A stretch of DNA of 64,000 nucleotides. Origin: Parvibaculum sp963696585 (lineage in GTDB: Bacteria; Pseudomonadota; Alphaproteobacteria; Parvibaculales; Parvibaculaceae). Below the pieces are notes generated by a model, which made no database searches, was not told where the DNA came from, and saw nothing but the letters and a program-made list of their open reading frames with translations. The position numbers were made by a program, and so were the translations under genes. Numbering within the stretch: position 1 is the stretch's first letter; each line of letters opens with the position of its first letter. The stretch is from contig CAVOKW010000028.1 of NCBI GenBank assembly GCA_963696585.1, forward strand, positions 1-64,000, given 5' to 3'. Positions 8,646 to 16,490 of the stretch are shown here, one piece after another.

Positions 8646-9383
8646 GTGAGAGAGCTCAGACGCGCCATTGATGAAGCGGCCCGGATTGTGGTTTTCACCG
8701 GGGCGGGAATCAGCACGGAATCCGGCGTACCGGATTTTCGCAGCCCCGGCGGCTTGTGGACCAGGATGGCGCCGATTGATTTCAAGGATTTTCTGCGCTC
8801 GCCCGAATTGCGCGTCGAAGCCTGGCGGCGCAAGTTTGAAATCGATCAGACGATGATCGGGGCGGCGCCGAACAAGGGCCATATGGCGATTGCCAAACTT
8901 GTGGATGAGGGGCGGGTGAGCCATGTCATCACGCAGAATATCGACAATCTGCATCAGCATTCCGGCGTGCCACCCGGGAAAATCATCGAGCTGCATGGCA
9001 ATGGCACATATGCCAGATGTCTTGACTGCGGCGCACGGCACGAGCTTGACGATGTGAAAGCCATGCTTGAGCTGACGGGCGAGCCGCCCGCCTGCATTTC
9101 GTGTGGCGGCATCGTGAAGTCGGCAACCATTTCCTTCGGGCAGGCGATGCCGGAAGCTGAAATGGACCGGGCGCGGGACGCGACGCTTGGCTGCGATCTC
9201 TTCATTGCCATCGGTTCGTCGTTACAGGTCTATCCGGCAGCAGGGTTTCCGATCCTCGCCAGGAAAAACGGTGCCTCACTCGTTATCCTCAATCGCGAAG
9301 CAACGCCGCTTGATGAGATTGCCGATCTCGTGATCCATGACGAAATCGGCCCGGTGCTCTCGTCCGTGACGCAGCTTAACTAG
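8646..9383 (+). CDS. NAD-dependent protein deacylase, sirtuin (Sir2/CobB) family
   Basis: Removes acyl groups from lysines using NAD. The 245-residue protein has the full sirtuin set: GAGIS near residue 19, TQNID near 96, and the catalytic histidine in ELHGN (about H117). The zinc cysteines are C125/C128 and C150/C153, and the late NAD-binding motif GSSLQVYPAA lies near 200. The start is GTG 8646 with GAGG upstream. The order of domains is that of bacterial CobB. Confidence 0.95.
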   Translation: MRELRRAIDEAARIVVFTGAGISTESGVPDFRSPGGLWTRMAPIDFKDFLRSPELRVEAWRRKFEIDQTMIGAAPNKGHMAIAKLVDEGRVSHVITQNIDNLHQHSGVPPGKIIELHGNGTYARCLDCGARHELDDVKAMLELTGEPPACISCGGIVKSATISFGQAMPEAEMDRARDATLGCDLFIAIGSSLQVYPAAGFPILARKNGASLVILNREATPLDEIADLVIHDEIGPVLSSVTQLN

Positions 9384-9386
9384 CTC

Positions 9387-9515
9387 TCATTCGGGTTTGA
9401 GCCTGGCGACGGGATTGAGAAACGCGCTCATCTCACTCCAGCGGCGAGCGATCATGTCGGATACGGTCAGATAGATATGATCGAGGCCGACAACTTCGAT
9501 GCGTGTTTCTTCCAT
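9387..9515 (-). pseudogene. N-terminal remnant of a VOC (glyoxalase-fold) protein
   Basis: A 42-codon minus-strand frame begins MEETRIEVVGLDHIYLTVSD, which matches the usual opening of VOC-family proteins (IxxxDHIxLTVSD). After SDM it loses similarity; a one-base shift gives RSPLE and then a stop, which is where family members read RSxxFY. The rest of a VOC domain (about 90 residues) is absent. I read it as a truncated, frameshifted remnant between two convergent genes. It could instead be a genuine short peptide, but the match to a domain start argues against that. Confidence 0.45.
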
Positions 9516-9523
9516 GCGGCGTC

Positions 9524-10264
9524 CTAACGCGCTGTGGCCCAGCCGCCCGCAACGGGGATGAGCTGACCTGTAATAAAGTCTGCCTTGTTGCTGGCGATGA
9601 AGGCGACAAGGGCGGCGGCTTCTTCCGGTTTGCCGAGACGGCGCATGGGAATATTGCCGAGGATTTTTTCGCGCGATCTTGCGTCTTCCATCAGCGAGGC
9701 CGGGAAATAATCCGGGCTTTCAATGAAATTGAAGGCCAGCGCATTGACCTGGATATTGTCGGCGGCAAGCTCCTTGGCGAGTGTCAAGGCAAGCGAATTG
9801 GCAGCGCCGCGTGCGGCGGCATAGATGCTGTAATTCGGGATGCCATTGAGTGGCGCGGCGGACGAGAGAAACAGGATCTTGCCTTGCTTGCGGGCTTTCA
9901 TGTGCGGGGCGGCAGCGCGTGTGATGGCGAAGGATTTGAAGACCAGCGCTTCAAATGTTTCATGCAGGTCCTTGTCGGTCGCCTCGCCAATCGGGCCACG
10001 CATGGCGGGCCAAGCGTCATTATTGACAAGAATATCGAGCTGGCCGGTGCACGCGAGAATATCGGCAATGATCGCTTCCGGTTTGGCGGGCGCAAGCGCG
10101 ACCATGCCCGGCAATTCGGCCTCATACTTGCTGCGCGTGGCAGCGTCGGCAAAACCGGCGTCCAGACCGAAAATCGTGACGCCTTCCGCCATCATGGCGC
10201 GGGCGGCGGGGGCGCCGAGAAAATGGGTAAAATCGGTGATCAGTGCAACGCGCTTCTGGCTCAT
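9524..10264 (-). CDS. halohydrin-dehalogenase-like short-chain dehydrogenase relative
   Basis: The 246-residue protein has the SDR fold but lacks both hallmark SDR motifs. Where NAD-binding SDRs have TGxxxGxG, it reads T10-DFTH-F15-L-G17, matching the T-x4-F-x-G motif of halohydrin dehalogenases. The catalytic site reads S135, then twelve residues, Y148, three residues, R152 (S-x12-Y-x3-R), not the YxxxK of dehydrogenases. These are the two motifs used to tell halohydrin dehalogenases (HheA/B/C) from reductases. The equivalents in HheC are, from memory, Ser132, Tyr145 and Arg149. NNDAW near residue 81 and ESPDYFP near 182 also resemble HheC. Such enzymes expel halide from vicinal haloalcohols to form epoxides, or open epoxides with anions. 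Automated pipelines would probably call it an SDR oxidoreductase. It is convergent with the sirtuin and divergent from the alpha-glucosidase. Confidence 0.75.
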   Translation of the reverse strand: MSQKRVALITDFTHFLGAPAARAMMAEGVTIFGLDAGFADAATRSKYEAELPGMVALAPAKPEAIIADILACTGQLDILVNNDAWPAMRGPIGEATDKDLHETFEALVFKSFAITRAAAPHMKARKQGKILFLSSAAPLNGIPNYSIYAAARGAANSLALTLAKELAADNIQVNALAFNFIESPDYFPASLMEDARSREKILGNIPMRRLGKPEEAAALVAFIASNKADFITGQLIPVAGGWATAR

Positions 10265-10392
10265 TCAGGAATCCCGCGAACAATCCGGCTGTCAAGCCAG
10301 CTTCTTTTGCGATGTGTGGTTTCGATTGTCAGCACAACGCATTAGAGTTGTCGGGTCAAGGGCGCTTAGGGGCAGGATCGGCTCACATAAAA

Positions 10393-12018
10393 ATGAACAA
10401 CAAAAAGCAGAAGGCGGCCTGGTGGCAAGGCGCTGTAGTCTATCAGATTTATCCGCGCAGCTACCGCGACACGAATGGCGACGGGATTGGCGACCTTAAA
10501 GGCATTGAGGAAAAACTCGACTACATCGCCGGTCTCGGTGTGGATGCGATCTGGCTGTCACCTTTCTATCCCTCGCCCAATCGCGACTTTGGCTATGACA
10601 TTTCAGATTATTGCGATGTCGCCACTGACATGGGGACGCTGGCGGATTTTGACCGGCTTGTGGAAGGCGCGCATGAGCGTGGCCTCAAACTGATGATCGA
10701 TCAGGTCTTGGCGCATACATCTGACGAGCATCCATGGTTTCAGCAAAGTCAGTTGTCTGACAATAATCCCAAGGCGGATTGGTATGTCTGGGCAGAGGCC
10801 AAGGAAGATGGCACACCGCCCAATAACTGGATGAGCGCCTTTGGCGGTCCGGCCTGGTCGTGGCATCCGCTGCGGCGCAAATATTATTTCCACAAGTTCT
10901 TGAAAAGCCAACCCAAGCTCAATTTCCACAATCCTGAAGTTGTGGAAGCCTGCATGAATGTGCTGCGCTTCTGGCTGGATCGCGGCGTGGATGGGTTCCG
11001 GCTGGATGTCGCCAATTCCTATGTCCATGACGCCGCGCTGCGCGACAATCCGCCTCTGCCGCTTGCCGAGCGCAGCTTTTTTGACTGGGCCCATGCGCCA
11101 CGTCTGCAAAAGCATATTCGTGACGCCAATACGCCGGAAAACGAATGGTCGATGAAGCTCGTGCGCAAGGTGATGAAGGAATATGATGATCGCCTGGCCT
11201 TTGGCGAATTTTCCGAAGAACCCTCCATGTTGCCGCTTTATGCCGGTGGACCGGAGCGGCTGCATACCGGATACACGTTTCATTTTCTCGAAGCGTGGGA
11301 TTTCACGCCAGGCATGGTGGAAGCCTATTACAAGAATACGGTCGGCCATATTGAGGGCCTCTTTCCCTGCGTGACGTTTTCAAACCACGATACTGTCAGG
11401 CCGGTCACGCGCTGGGGTGGCGGGCAGGGCGATGATGAATTGGCAAAGCTCGCGCTGACATTGCTGATGTGCCTGCGCGGTACGGTGCTGATGTATCAGG
11501 GTGAGGAGCTGGGCCTGCCGGAAGTCGATCTGGCGCGGCATGAGATACGCGATCCGGTGGGTGATCTCTATTTTCCCTGGGCCAAGGGACGCGATGGGTG
11601 CCGCACACCCATGCCATGGCAATCGGAAATGCTGCATGCAGGCTTCAGCAAGGTGCAGCCATGGTTGCCCGTGCCGGAATATCATCGCATTCGGGCGCGG
11701 GATGTTCAGGAACAGGATTCCGGATCGGTGCTCGCCCATGCACGACGCATCGTGAAGCTGCGCAAGGATCATCCGGCCTTGATGCGGGGTGAGATCGCAT
11801 TCCGCAAGATGGCTGATCCGATCCTTGCCTTTGAGCGTCAGGGCGAAGGCGAGCATATTCTCTGCCTGTTCAATCTCGGTCGGGAAGAACAACACGTGAA
11901 ATTGCCGGTGGCGTCTGATCGTATTGCCCGCGAATTGCCTGCGGGTACGGGGTCGGTACGGCGCGAAGGCGATGACCTTGTCATGGGGCCGCGATCGGCA
12001 TTTCTGGCAAGGCTCTGA
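10393..12018 (+). CDS. GH13 alpha-glucosidase
   Basis: Hydrolyses terminal alpha-glucosidic bonds of malto- or isomalto-oligosaccharides, or possibly sucrose. The 541-residue (beta/alpha)8-barrel opens WWQGAVVYQIYPRSY, typical of oligo-1,6-glucosidase/alpha-glucosidase members. The catalytic set is visible: nucleophile D205 in GFRLDVANS, acid/base E272 in FGEFSEE, and the transition-state Asp D333 in FSNHDTVR. A beta-sandwich C domain ends the protein. I chose ATG 10393 because the protein then starts directly with the family's opening; the frame is open from 10243 but the extra 50 residues look untranslated. There is no strong ribosome binding site and no signal peptide, so it is probably cytoplasmic. 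Confidence 0.9.
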   Translation: MNNKKQKAAWWQGAVVYQIYPRSYRDTNGDGIGDLKGIEEKLDYIAGLGVDAIWLSPFYPSPNRDFGYDISDYCDVATDMGTLADFDRLVEGAHERGLKLMIDQVLAHTSDEHPWFQQSQLSDNNPKADWYVWAEAKEDGTPPNNWMSAFGGPAWSWHPLRRKYYFHKFLKSQPKLNFHNPEVVEACMNVLRFWLDRGVDGFRLDVANSYVHDAALRDNPPLPLAERSFFDWAHAPRLQKHIRDANTPENEWSMKLVRKVMKEYDDRLAFGEFSEEPSMLPLYAGGPERLHTGYTFHFLEAWDFTPGMVEAYYKNTVGHIEGLFPCVTFSNHDTVRPVTRWGGGQGDDELAKLALTLLMCLRGTVLMYQGEELGLPEVDLARHEIRDPVGDLYFPWAKGRDGCRTPMPWQSEMLHAGFSKVQPWLPVPEYHRIRARDVQEQDSGSVLAHARRIVKLRKDHPALMRGEIAFRKMADPILAFERQGEGEHILCLFNLGREEQHVKLPVASDRIARELPAGTGSVRREGDDLVMGPRSAFLARL

Positions 12019-12056
12019 AGCGCCTGCAAGGGCGCTGAACAAAGAAGGAGGATGGG

Positions 12057-12461
12057 ATGAACAGCGAACTGATACTGAAAAGCCTCGATCTGGTTTCCGA
12101 GCGATGCGATGACCCGACACCGCTTGTCTATCAGCGATTGTTTGAGCGGTATCCTGAAATGGAACCCCTCTTCATATTGGATAAATCTGGCACGGCGCGC
12201 GGCCATATGTTGAGTGAAGCGATTGAGAGCCTGATTGATTTTGTCGGCCCCCGGCAATATTCCGTCAGTCTGCTGCACAGCGAGCATATCAATCACGGCA
12301 ATATGGGCGTGCCTTCCAGCATTTTTACCACGTTTTTTGAAAACATGATGGAGAGCTTCAAATCCATTCTGGGCGAAGCATGGACCGCTGAAACGGATAA
12401 AGCCTGGCGCGAAGTGCTGGCCTCCATTGAGGCGGCGATGCAGCAGCCCCGACCGCATTAA
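12057..12461 (+). CDS. single-domain globin-like protein
   Basis: The 134-residue protein has globin-fold features: DPTPLVYQRLFERYPEMEPLF (helices B-C, in pieces), a LIDFVG stretch, the likely proximal-histidine region EHINHGNMGVP (H80 is the best candidate), and the G/H-helix pattern ILGEAWTAETDKAWREVL. Similar stand-alone globins are widespread in Alphaproteobacteria and are thought to bind O2 or NO; no reductase domain is attached. The start ATG 12057 has an excellent ribosome binding site (AAGGAGGATGG). It follows the alpha-glucosidase by 38 bases and may share its transcript. It ends 25 bases before a convergent gene. Confidence 0.8.
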   Translation: MNSELILKSLDLVSERCDDPTPLVYQRLFERYPEMEPLFILDKSGTARGHMLSEAIESLIDFVGPRQYSVSLLHSEHINHGNMGVPSSIFTTFFENMMESFKSILGEAWTAETDKAWREVLASIEAAMQQPRPH

Positions 12462-12486
12462 TGCCTGAATGAGAGGTTGCCTTGTC

Positions 12487-14103
12487 TTATCGCGCGCGAT
12501 GGTCGGCAAGCGCCTGGGCGGTGTCGATATCGAGGAGCGTGGCGGCGTCCGGCATGGCCACTTCACAGACCTCGCTCTCATGCGCGCCAATCAGATGTTT
12601 GGCGCCGACATCGCCCTTGAGCGCCAGCATTTCCGGCACATGGCTCGTGCTCCACAAGACGGGATTGCCGCGCTTGCCCTCCACTATGGGCACGCAGATG
12701 CCGCGGCCTTCATCGGGATCGAAGGCTGCAATCAGGCGATTGATGTGAGCCGATGTGATGTCCGGCATATCCGCCAGACAGATGACGACGCCATCGCATT
12801 CCCCGGGCAGGGCTTTGAGACCGGCGATGAGTGACGTGCTCAGCCCTTCGGCATAGTCAGGATTATGCGTGAATGTGATGTTGCGGCCCGAAAGGGCGTT
12901 GGCGATCTCATCAGCCTGATGACCGGTGACAACAATCACATGCTCGACGGCGCTGGCAAGGGCTGCGTCCGCCATGCGTGCGACCATGGCTTTGCCGTCG
13001 ATTTCGGCGAGGAGCTTGTTTGGCCCCTGCATGCGGCTGGAGCGCCCGGCAGCCAGAATGAGCGCGGCAATGCACGGTGCGGAAATGGTGAGGGGTTTGC
13101 CACCCTCGCGTGGTTGCGGGCGGGTGCGGATTTCTTTCAACAAACCGCCGACGCCCATATGCATGATGTCACCCGGGGTGACAGGCAGGCCTGCGAGAAG
13201 TCGCGCCAGAACGAAGTCAAAGCCATTGACGGCTGGCGAGCGGGCGCAGCCGGGCAGGCCGATGACGGGTACTTGCCCCAGATTGGCGAGCAGCAGGAGA
13301 TTGCCGGGATCGACCGGCATGCCGAAATGGCGGACATCGCCGCCAGCGCGCGCGATACCAGCCGGGATCACATCTTCACGGTCGGTCGTGGCCGATGCGC
13401 CCAGAATGAGCACGGGGCTCGCGCCTTCGTCCACCAGTTCGCGCAGTGCCGCCGTGACATCTGCTTCATTATGACCGCAGCGGATTTCGCGTGTAATGGT
13501 GCTGCCCATGGCGGTGAGGCGGGCGTCAAGTACTTTGCGTGACTTGTCAAATATACCGGACTTCATGCCGGGCAGCGTCGTGGCGATCAGGCCGAGCCCG
13601 TGGGGCTTGAAGGGCCGTGTTGCAATGAGCGGACCGGCCTCATGGGCAATTTCGAGCGCATTGTCGAGCTGGCTGCGCGGTACGGAAAAGGGAATGACCT
13701 TGATGGTGGCGAGCATTTGACGGCTCTCCACCCGGTCAAAGGGCTGAAGCGTGGCGATGGTCAGGGCTTCGCCCAATAGATTGAGACGGGTGATGCGCTG
13801 GCGATCTATCGTCACGACGCCAGCGCTTGTGGCGAAAAGATTTGCCCGGCCCGTGAAAGCCTCGCTCACCGTGACATGTGGCCCGGCGATGGCACATGCC
13901 AGGGCAAGGGCGGCGTCATCTTCGGGCACGTCATCGGTTTCGAGGCGAATGGCCGTGATCTTGAGAATATCGGCCGCGATGAGGGTTTGAATATCGGCGG
14001 CGCTCAGTTGCCGCCCTTTGCGAAAATGGACATCACCGGCATGGATCGAATGCGCGAGGATCGCGCCTTCGGCCTCGGCTGCCAGCATGTTGCCGAAGAT
14101 CAT
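12487..14103 (-). CDS. fused molybdopterin-binding (MoeA-like) and MocA-like nucleotidyltransferase
   Basis: A two-domain protein of 538 residues. The N-terminal part (about 1-340) resembles the molybdopterin-binding MoeA/MogA fold, with DVTAALRELVDEGASPVLILGASATTDRED (in pieces) near 220. The C-terminal part from about 350 is a nucleotidyltransferase of the MobA/MocA type. It has LILAAGRSSRMQGPNKLL (the GRSxRMG-like nucleotide loop plus the lysine), VIVVTGHQ and CLADMPDI. MocA makes the cytosine dinucleotide form of molybdenum cofactor needed by xanthine-oxidase-family enzymes. I start at ATG 14103, which overlaps the preceding xdhC stop by four bases; the upstream frame to 14292 lies over xdhC. 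It is the last gene of the Cox-like operon. Confidence 0.88.
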   Translation of the reverse strand: MIFGNMLAAEAEGAILAHSIHAGDVHFRKGRQLSAADIQTLIAADILKITAIRLETDDVPEDDAALALACAIAGPHVTVSEAFTGRANLFATSAGVVTIDRQRITRLNLLGEALTIATLQPFDRVESRQMLATIKVIPFSVPRSQLDNALEIAHEAGPLIATRPFKPHGLGLIATTLPGMKSGIFDKSRKVLDARLTAMGSTITREIRCGHNEADVTAALRELVDEGASPVLILGASATTDREDVIPAGIARAGGDVRHFGMPVDPGNLLLLANLGQVPVIGLPGCARSPAVNGFDFVLARLLAGLPVTPGDIMHMGVGGLLKEIRTRPQPREGGKPLTISAPCIAALILAAGRSSRMQGPNKLLAEIDGKAMVARMADAALASAVEHVIVVTGHQADEIANALSGRNITFTHNPDYAEGLSTSLIAGLKALPGECDGVVICLADMPDITSAHINRLIAAFDPDEGRGICVPIVEGKRGNPVLWSTSHVPEMLALKGDVGAKHLIGAHESEVCEVAMPDAATLLDIDTAQALADHRAR

Positions 14104-14777
14104 GTGCGCAAACTTTCGGTCATCTGCGCCATGATGGACAGGGCGATTTCGGCTGGACTGCGGGCGCCAATGGCAAGGCCTGCGGGACCATGAATGCGGG
14201 TGAGCTCGTCCGCGCTGAAACCGGCGGCGGTCAGACGCGCCAGTCGTGCGGCATGGGTTTTGCGACTGCCCAGCGCACCGATATAGAAGCATGGCGAGCG
14301 CAGCGCCGCGATGAGCGCCGGATCATCGAGCTTGGGGTCATGAGTCAGGGTGACAATCGCCGTGCGTGTGTCGGGTTGCAGCGCCGCCATGGCTTCGTCC
14401 GGCCAATCGGTGAGCAGCCGAATATCGGGGAAGCGGTCTGGCGTCGCAAAGGCGGTGCGCGGATCAATGACGCTCACATCATAGCCAGCCAGCGTGCCGA
14501 ACCGGGCGAGCGGCTGGGCGATGTGAACCGCACCGACAATGATGAGGCGCAAGGGCGGGTTGAAGCCATTGAGGAACCATTCGCCATCCCCGGCCTGAAA
14601 GAGACGCGCTTTGTCCGTGGACAGAACTTCAGATGCCGCTTGAAGAAGGGCGTCTTTGTCAGATGTTTCATCGGGGTAGAGGCATTTTTCAATGCCATCA
14701 CTGAGCCTTGTGGCCAACACCACGGCGCGTTTGGCAGCGCGATCCCTGACCAGTTGTTCGAGGATTTCGCGCTTCAT
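14100..14777 (-). CDS. XdhC/CoxI family protein, C-terminal (Rossmann) half
   Basis: A 225-residue protein matching the C-terminal Rossmann domain of XdhC: RLIIVGAVHIAQPLARFGTLAGYDVSVIDPR (in pieces) near residue 77, TLTHDPKLDDPAL near 144, IGALGSRKTHAARL near 167 and IHGPAGLAIGARSPAEIALS near 194. XdhC proteins hold and sulfurate molybdenum cofactor and insert it into molybdenum hydroxylases. The N-terminal XdhC domain is a separate gene immediately upstream (stop and start one base apart). This two-gene split is common in CODH-like operons and not a frameshift. Its stop overlaps the next start by four bases. Confidence 0.88.
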   Translation of the reverse strand: MKREILEQLVRDRAAKRAVVLATRLSDGIEKCLYPDETSDKDALLQAASEVLSTDKARLFQAGDGEWFLNGFNPPLRLIIVGAVHIAQPLARFGTLAGYDVSVIDPRTAFATPDRFPDIRLLTDWPDEAMAALQPDTRTAIVTLTHDPKLDDPALIAALRSPCFYIGALGSRKTHAARLARLTAAGFSADELTRIHGPAGLAIGARSPAEIALSIMAQMTESLRT

Positions 14778-14778
14778 G

Positions 14779-15114
14779 TCAGATCATGACCGGTTCGACG
14801 AGAACGCGGATACGGCCACCACAGGCCAGTCCCACTTCCCAGGCGCGGGCATCGGCCACGCCATATTCCAGAAGTTCCGGCTTGCCTGTGTCGATCGCGT
14901 CAAGCGCGCGGGTCACGACATCGCCTTCGATACAGCCGCCTGAGACGGAGCCGACAAAGGCGGCATCGTCGCGAATGGCGAGTTGCGAACCGACGGGGCG
15001 CGGTGCCGAACCCCAGGTTTCAATGACAGTGGCGAGGGCCACGCCATGACCGGCCCGGACCCAGGCGGCGGCCTGTTCGAGCACGTGATCGTGGCGCGTG
15101 TCGGGCGTTGACAT
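14779..15114 (-). CDS. XdhC/CoxI family protein, N-terminal half
   Basis: A 111-residue protein with the N-terminal XdhC signature: VALATVIETWGSAPRPVGSQ near residue 25 (the conserved GSxPRxxG), SVSGGCIEGDV near 51, and LACGGRIRVLVEP near the end. It probably pairs with the following Rossmann-domain protein to deliver molybdenum cofactor. I start at ATG 15114, sharing one base with the coxM stop (TGATG); the longer upstream frame lies over coxM. Confidence 0.88.
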   Translation of the reverse strand: MSTPDTRHDHVLEQAAAWVRAGHGVALATVIETWGSAPRPVGSQLAIRDDAAFVGSVSGGCIEGDVVTRALDAIDTGKPELLEYGVADARAWEVGLACGGRIRVLVEPVMI

Positions 15115-15914
15115 CAGGCAAGCGTCGCTGTGACGGCGCGTTTTGCCATCACGGTGATGAGATGCGCACGATACGCCGCCGTTCCATGAAGATCGCTGTT
15201 GATGCCCTCGGGCGATATCCTGATGGCGGCGACAAACTCCGGCGACCAGTTTCTGGCGAGCGCCGCCTCCAGCTCTTCGCAGCGGAAAACGCCGTTCTGT
15301 CCGGCGCCCGTCACGGCGACGCGGATGCCCCATGGCCCCTTGGCGACAAAGACGCCGACCATGGCATAGCGCGAGGCAGGATTGGGAAACTTGGCATAGG
15401 CGGCTTTTTCAGGATGGGGGAATGTCACCTCCCTGATGATCTCGCCCGGCTGAAGCGCGGTTTCAAACATGCCGGTGAAAAACTTGTCCGCCTCGATCAG
15501 GCGACCGGTTGTGTGAATTTTGGCATCGAGCGCCAGACAGGCGGCGGGATAATCGGCGGCCGGGTCGTTATTGGCGATGGAGCCGCCCAGCGTGCCGCGA
15601 TGGCGCACGGCAGGATCGCCGATATGGCTGGCAAGGTCGGCAAGCGCCGGGATGGATTGGCGCAAGACCGCCGAGGTTGCGACATCGGCATGGGGTGTGG
15701 CCGCGCCAATCGTCACGGCATCGCCTTCGGCGCGAATAAAGCTCAGTTCGTGCAATGCGCTGATGTCGATCAGGTCGCTCGGCATGGCGAGACGCTGCTT
15801 GAGCGTCGGGATGAGTGTCTGTCCGCCTGCGATCAGCTTGGGATCATCCAGGCTGGCGAGCTGGCTTGCAGCCTCGGCAAGCGATTGGGGGCGGAGATAA
15901 TTGAACTGATACAT
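15114..15914 (-). CDS. FAD-binding medium subunit of a molybdenum hydroxylase (CoxM type)
   Basis: This is the flavin subunit that passes electrons out of a molybdenum hydroxylase. The 266-residue protein shows both FAD-binding motifs of the CoxM/XdhB family, AGGQTL (residues 29-34) and TLGGSIANNDPAAD (108-121). A CO-dehydrogenase flavoprotein C-terminal domain follows. Start ATG 15914 is preceded by GAGGGAG. It lies 10 bases downstream of the iron-sulfur subunit gene. No large molybdopterin subunit gene is adjacent on either side. The substrate (CO, aldehyde, purine or N-heterocycle) cannot be judged from this subunit. Confidence 0.92.
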   Translation of the reverse strand: MYQFNYLRPQSLAEAASQLASLDDPKLIAGGQTLIPTLKQRLAMPSDLIDISALHELSFIRAEGDAVTIGAATPHADVATSAVLRQSIPALADLASHIGDPAVRHRGTLGGSIANNDPAADYPAACLALDAKIHTTGRLIEADKFFTGMFETALQPGEIIREVTFPHPEKAAYAKFPNPASRYAMVGVFVAKGPWGIRVAVTGAGQNGVFRCEELEAALARNWSPEFVAAIRISPEGINSDLHGTAAYRAHLITVMAKRAVTATLA

Positions 15915-15924
15915 GACCGCTCCC

Positions 15925-16401
15925 TCACTGGTTTTCTTTTGACATATCGCTGGCAGCGGCAAGCACGGCCTTGACGATATTGTGATAGCCGGTGCAGCGG
16001 CAGAGATTACCTTCAAGTTCTGCGCGCACGGTTGCCTCATCAAGCACGGGCTTGCGGCGGATCATATCCACAGCCGTCATCATCATGCCCGGTGTGCAGA
16101 AACCGCATTGCAGGCCATGATGCTCGCGAAAGGCTTTTTGAACGGGATGAAGCTCGCCATTGCGGGCGAGACCCTCCACCGTCGTGACCTCCGATCCGTC
16201 AGCCTGCACGGCAAGCACGGCGCAGGATTTGACCGCCTTGCCATCGAGGTGAACAACGCAGGCGCCACATTGGCTGGTGTCGCAACCGACATGTGTGCCT
16301 GTCAGGCCCAATTGCCCGCGCAGGAAATCGGCCAGCAAGGTTCTTGCCTCAACCTCTCCGCTTGTCGTGTTTCCGTTTACTTTCAGCGAGATGGCGGGCA
16401 T
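15925..16401 (-). CDS. 2Fe-2S small subunit of a molybdenum hydroxylase (CoxS type)
   Basis: A 158-residue electron-transfer subunit with two [2Fe-2S] clusters. The plant-ferredoxin-like cluster uses C40, C45, C48 and C60 (HVGCDTSQCGAC), and the all-helical C-terminal cluster uses C99, C102, C134 and C136 (CGFCTPGM, CRCTGY). I start at MPAISLKVNG (ATG 16401), as family members do; an upstream ATG at 16449 would add 16 residues without a ribosome binding site. It lies between coxG and coxM. Confidence 0.93.
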   Translation of the reverse strand: MPAISLKVNGNTTSGEVEARTLLADFLRGQLGLTGTHVGCDTSQCGACVVHLDGKAVKSCAVLAVQADGSEVTTVEGLARNGELHPVQKAFREHHGLQCGFCTPGMMMTAVDMIRRKPVLDEATVRAELEGNLCRCTGYHNIVKAVLAAASDMSKENQ

Positions 16402-16490
16402 GCGGGGGTTCCCATCAATAAGGGGCAGCTTGATGTGCTGCACTGTCATTGGATGACTGGATTGTCGATCTTAGTCAGTCGCGCGTCAAG

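Noticed and set aside
14100..15114. XdhC broken by a frameshift
   Set aside because: Each half has its own start, stop and complete domain, and the two-gene form is common in CODH-like operons.
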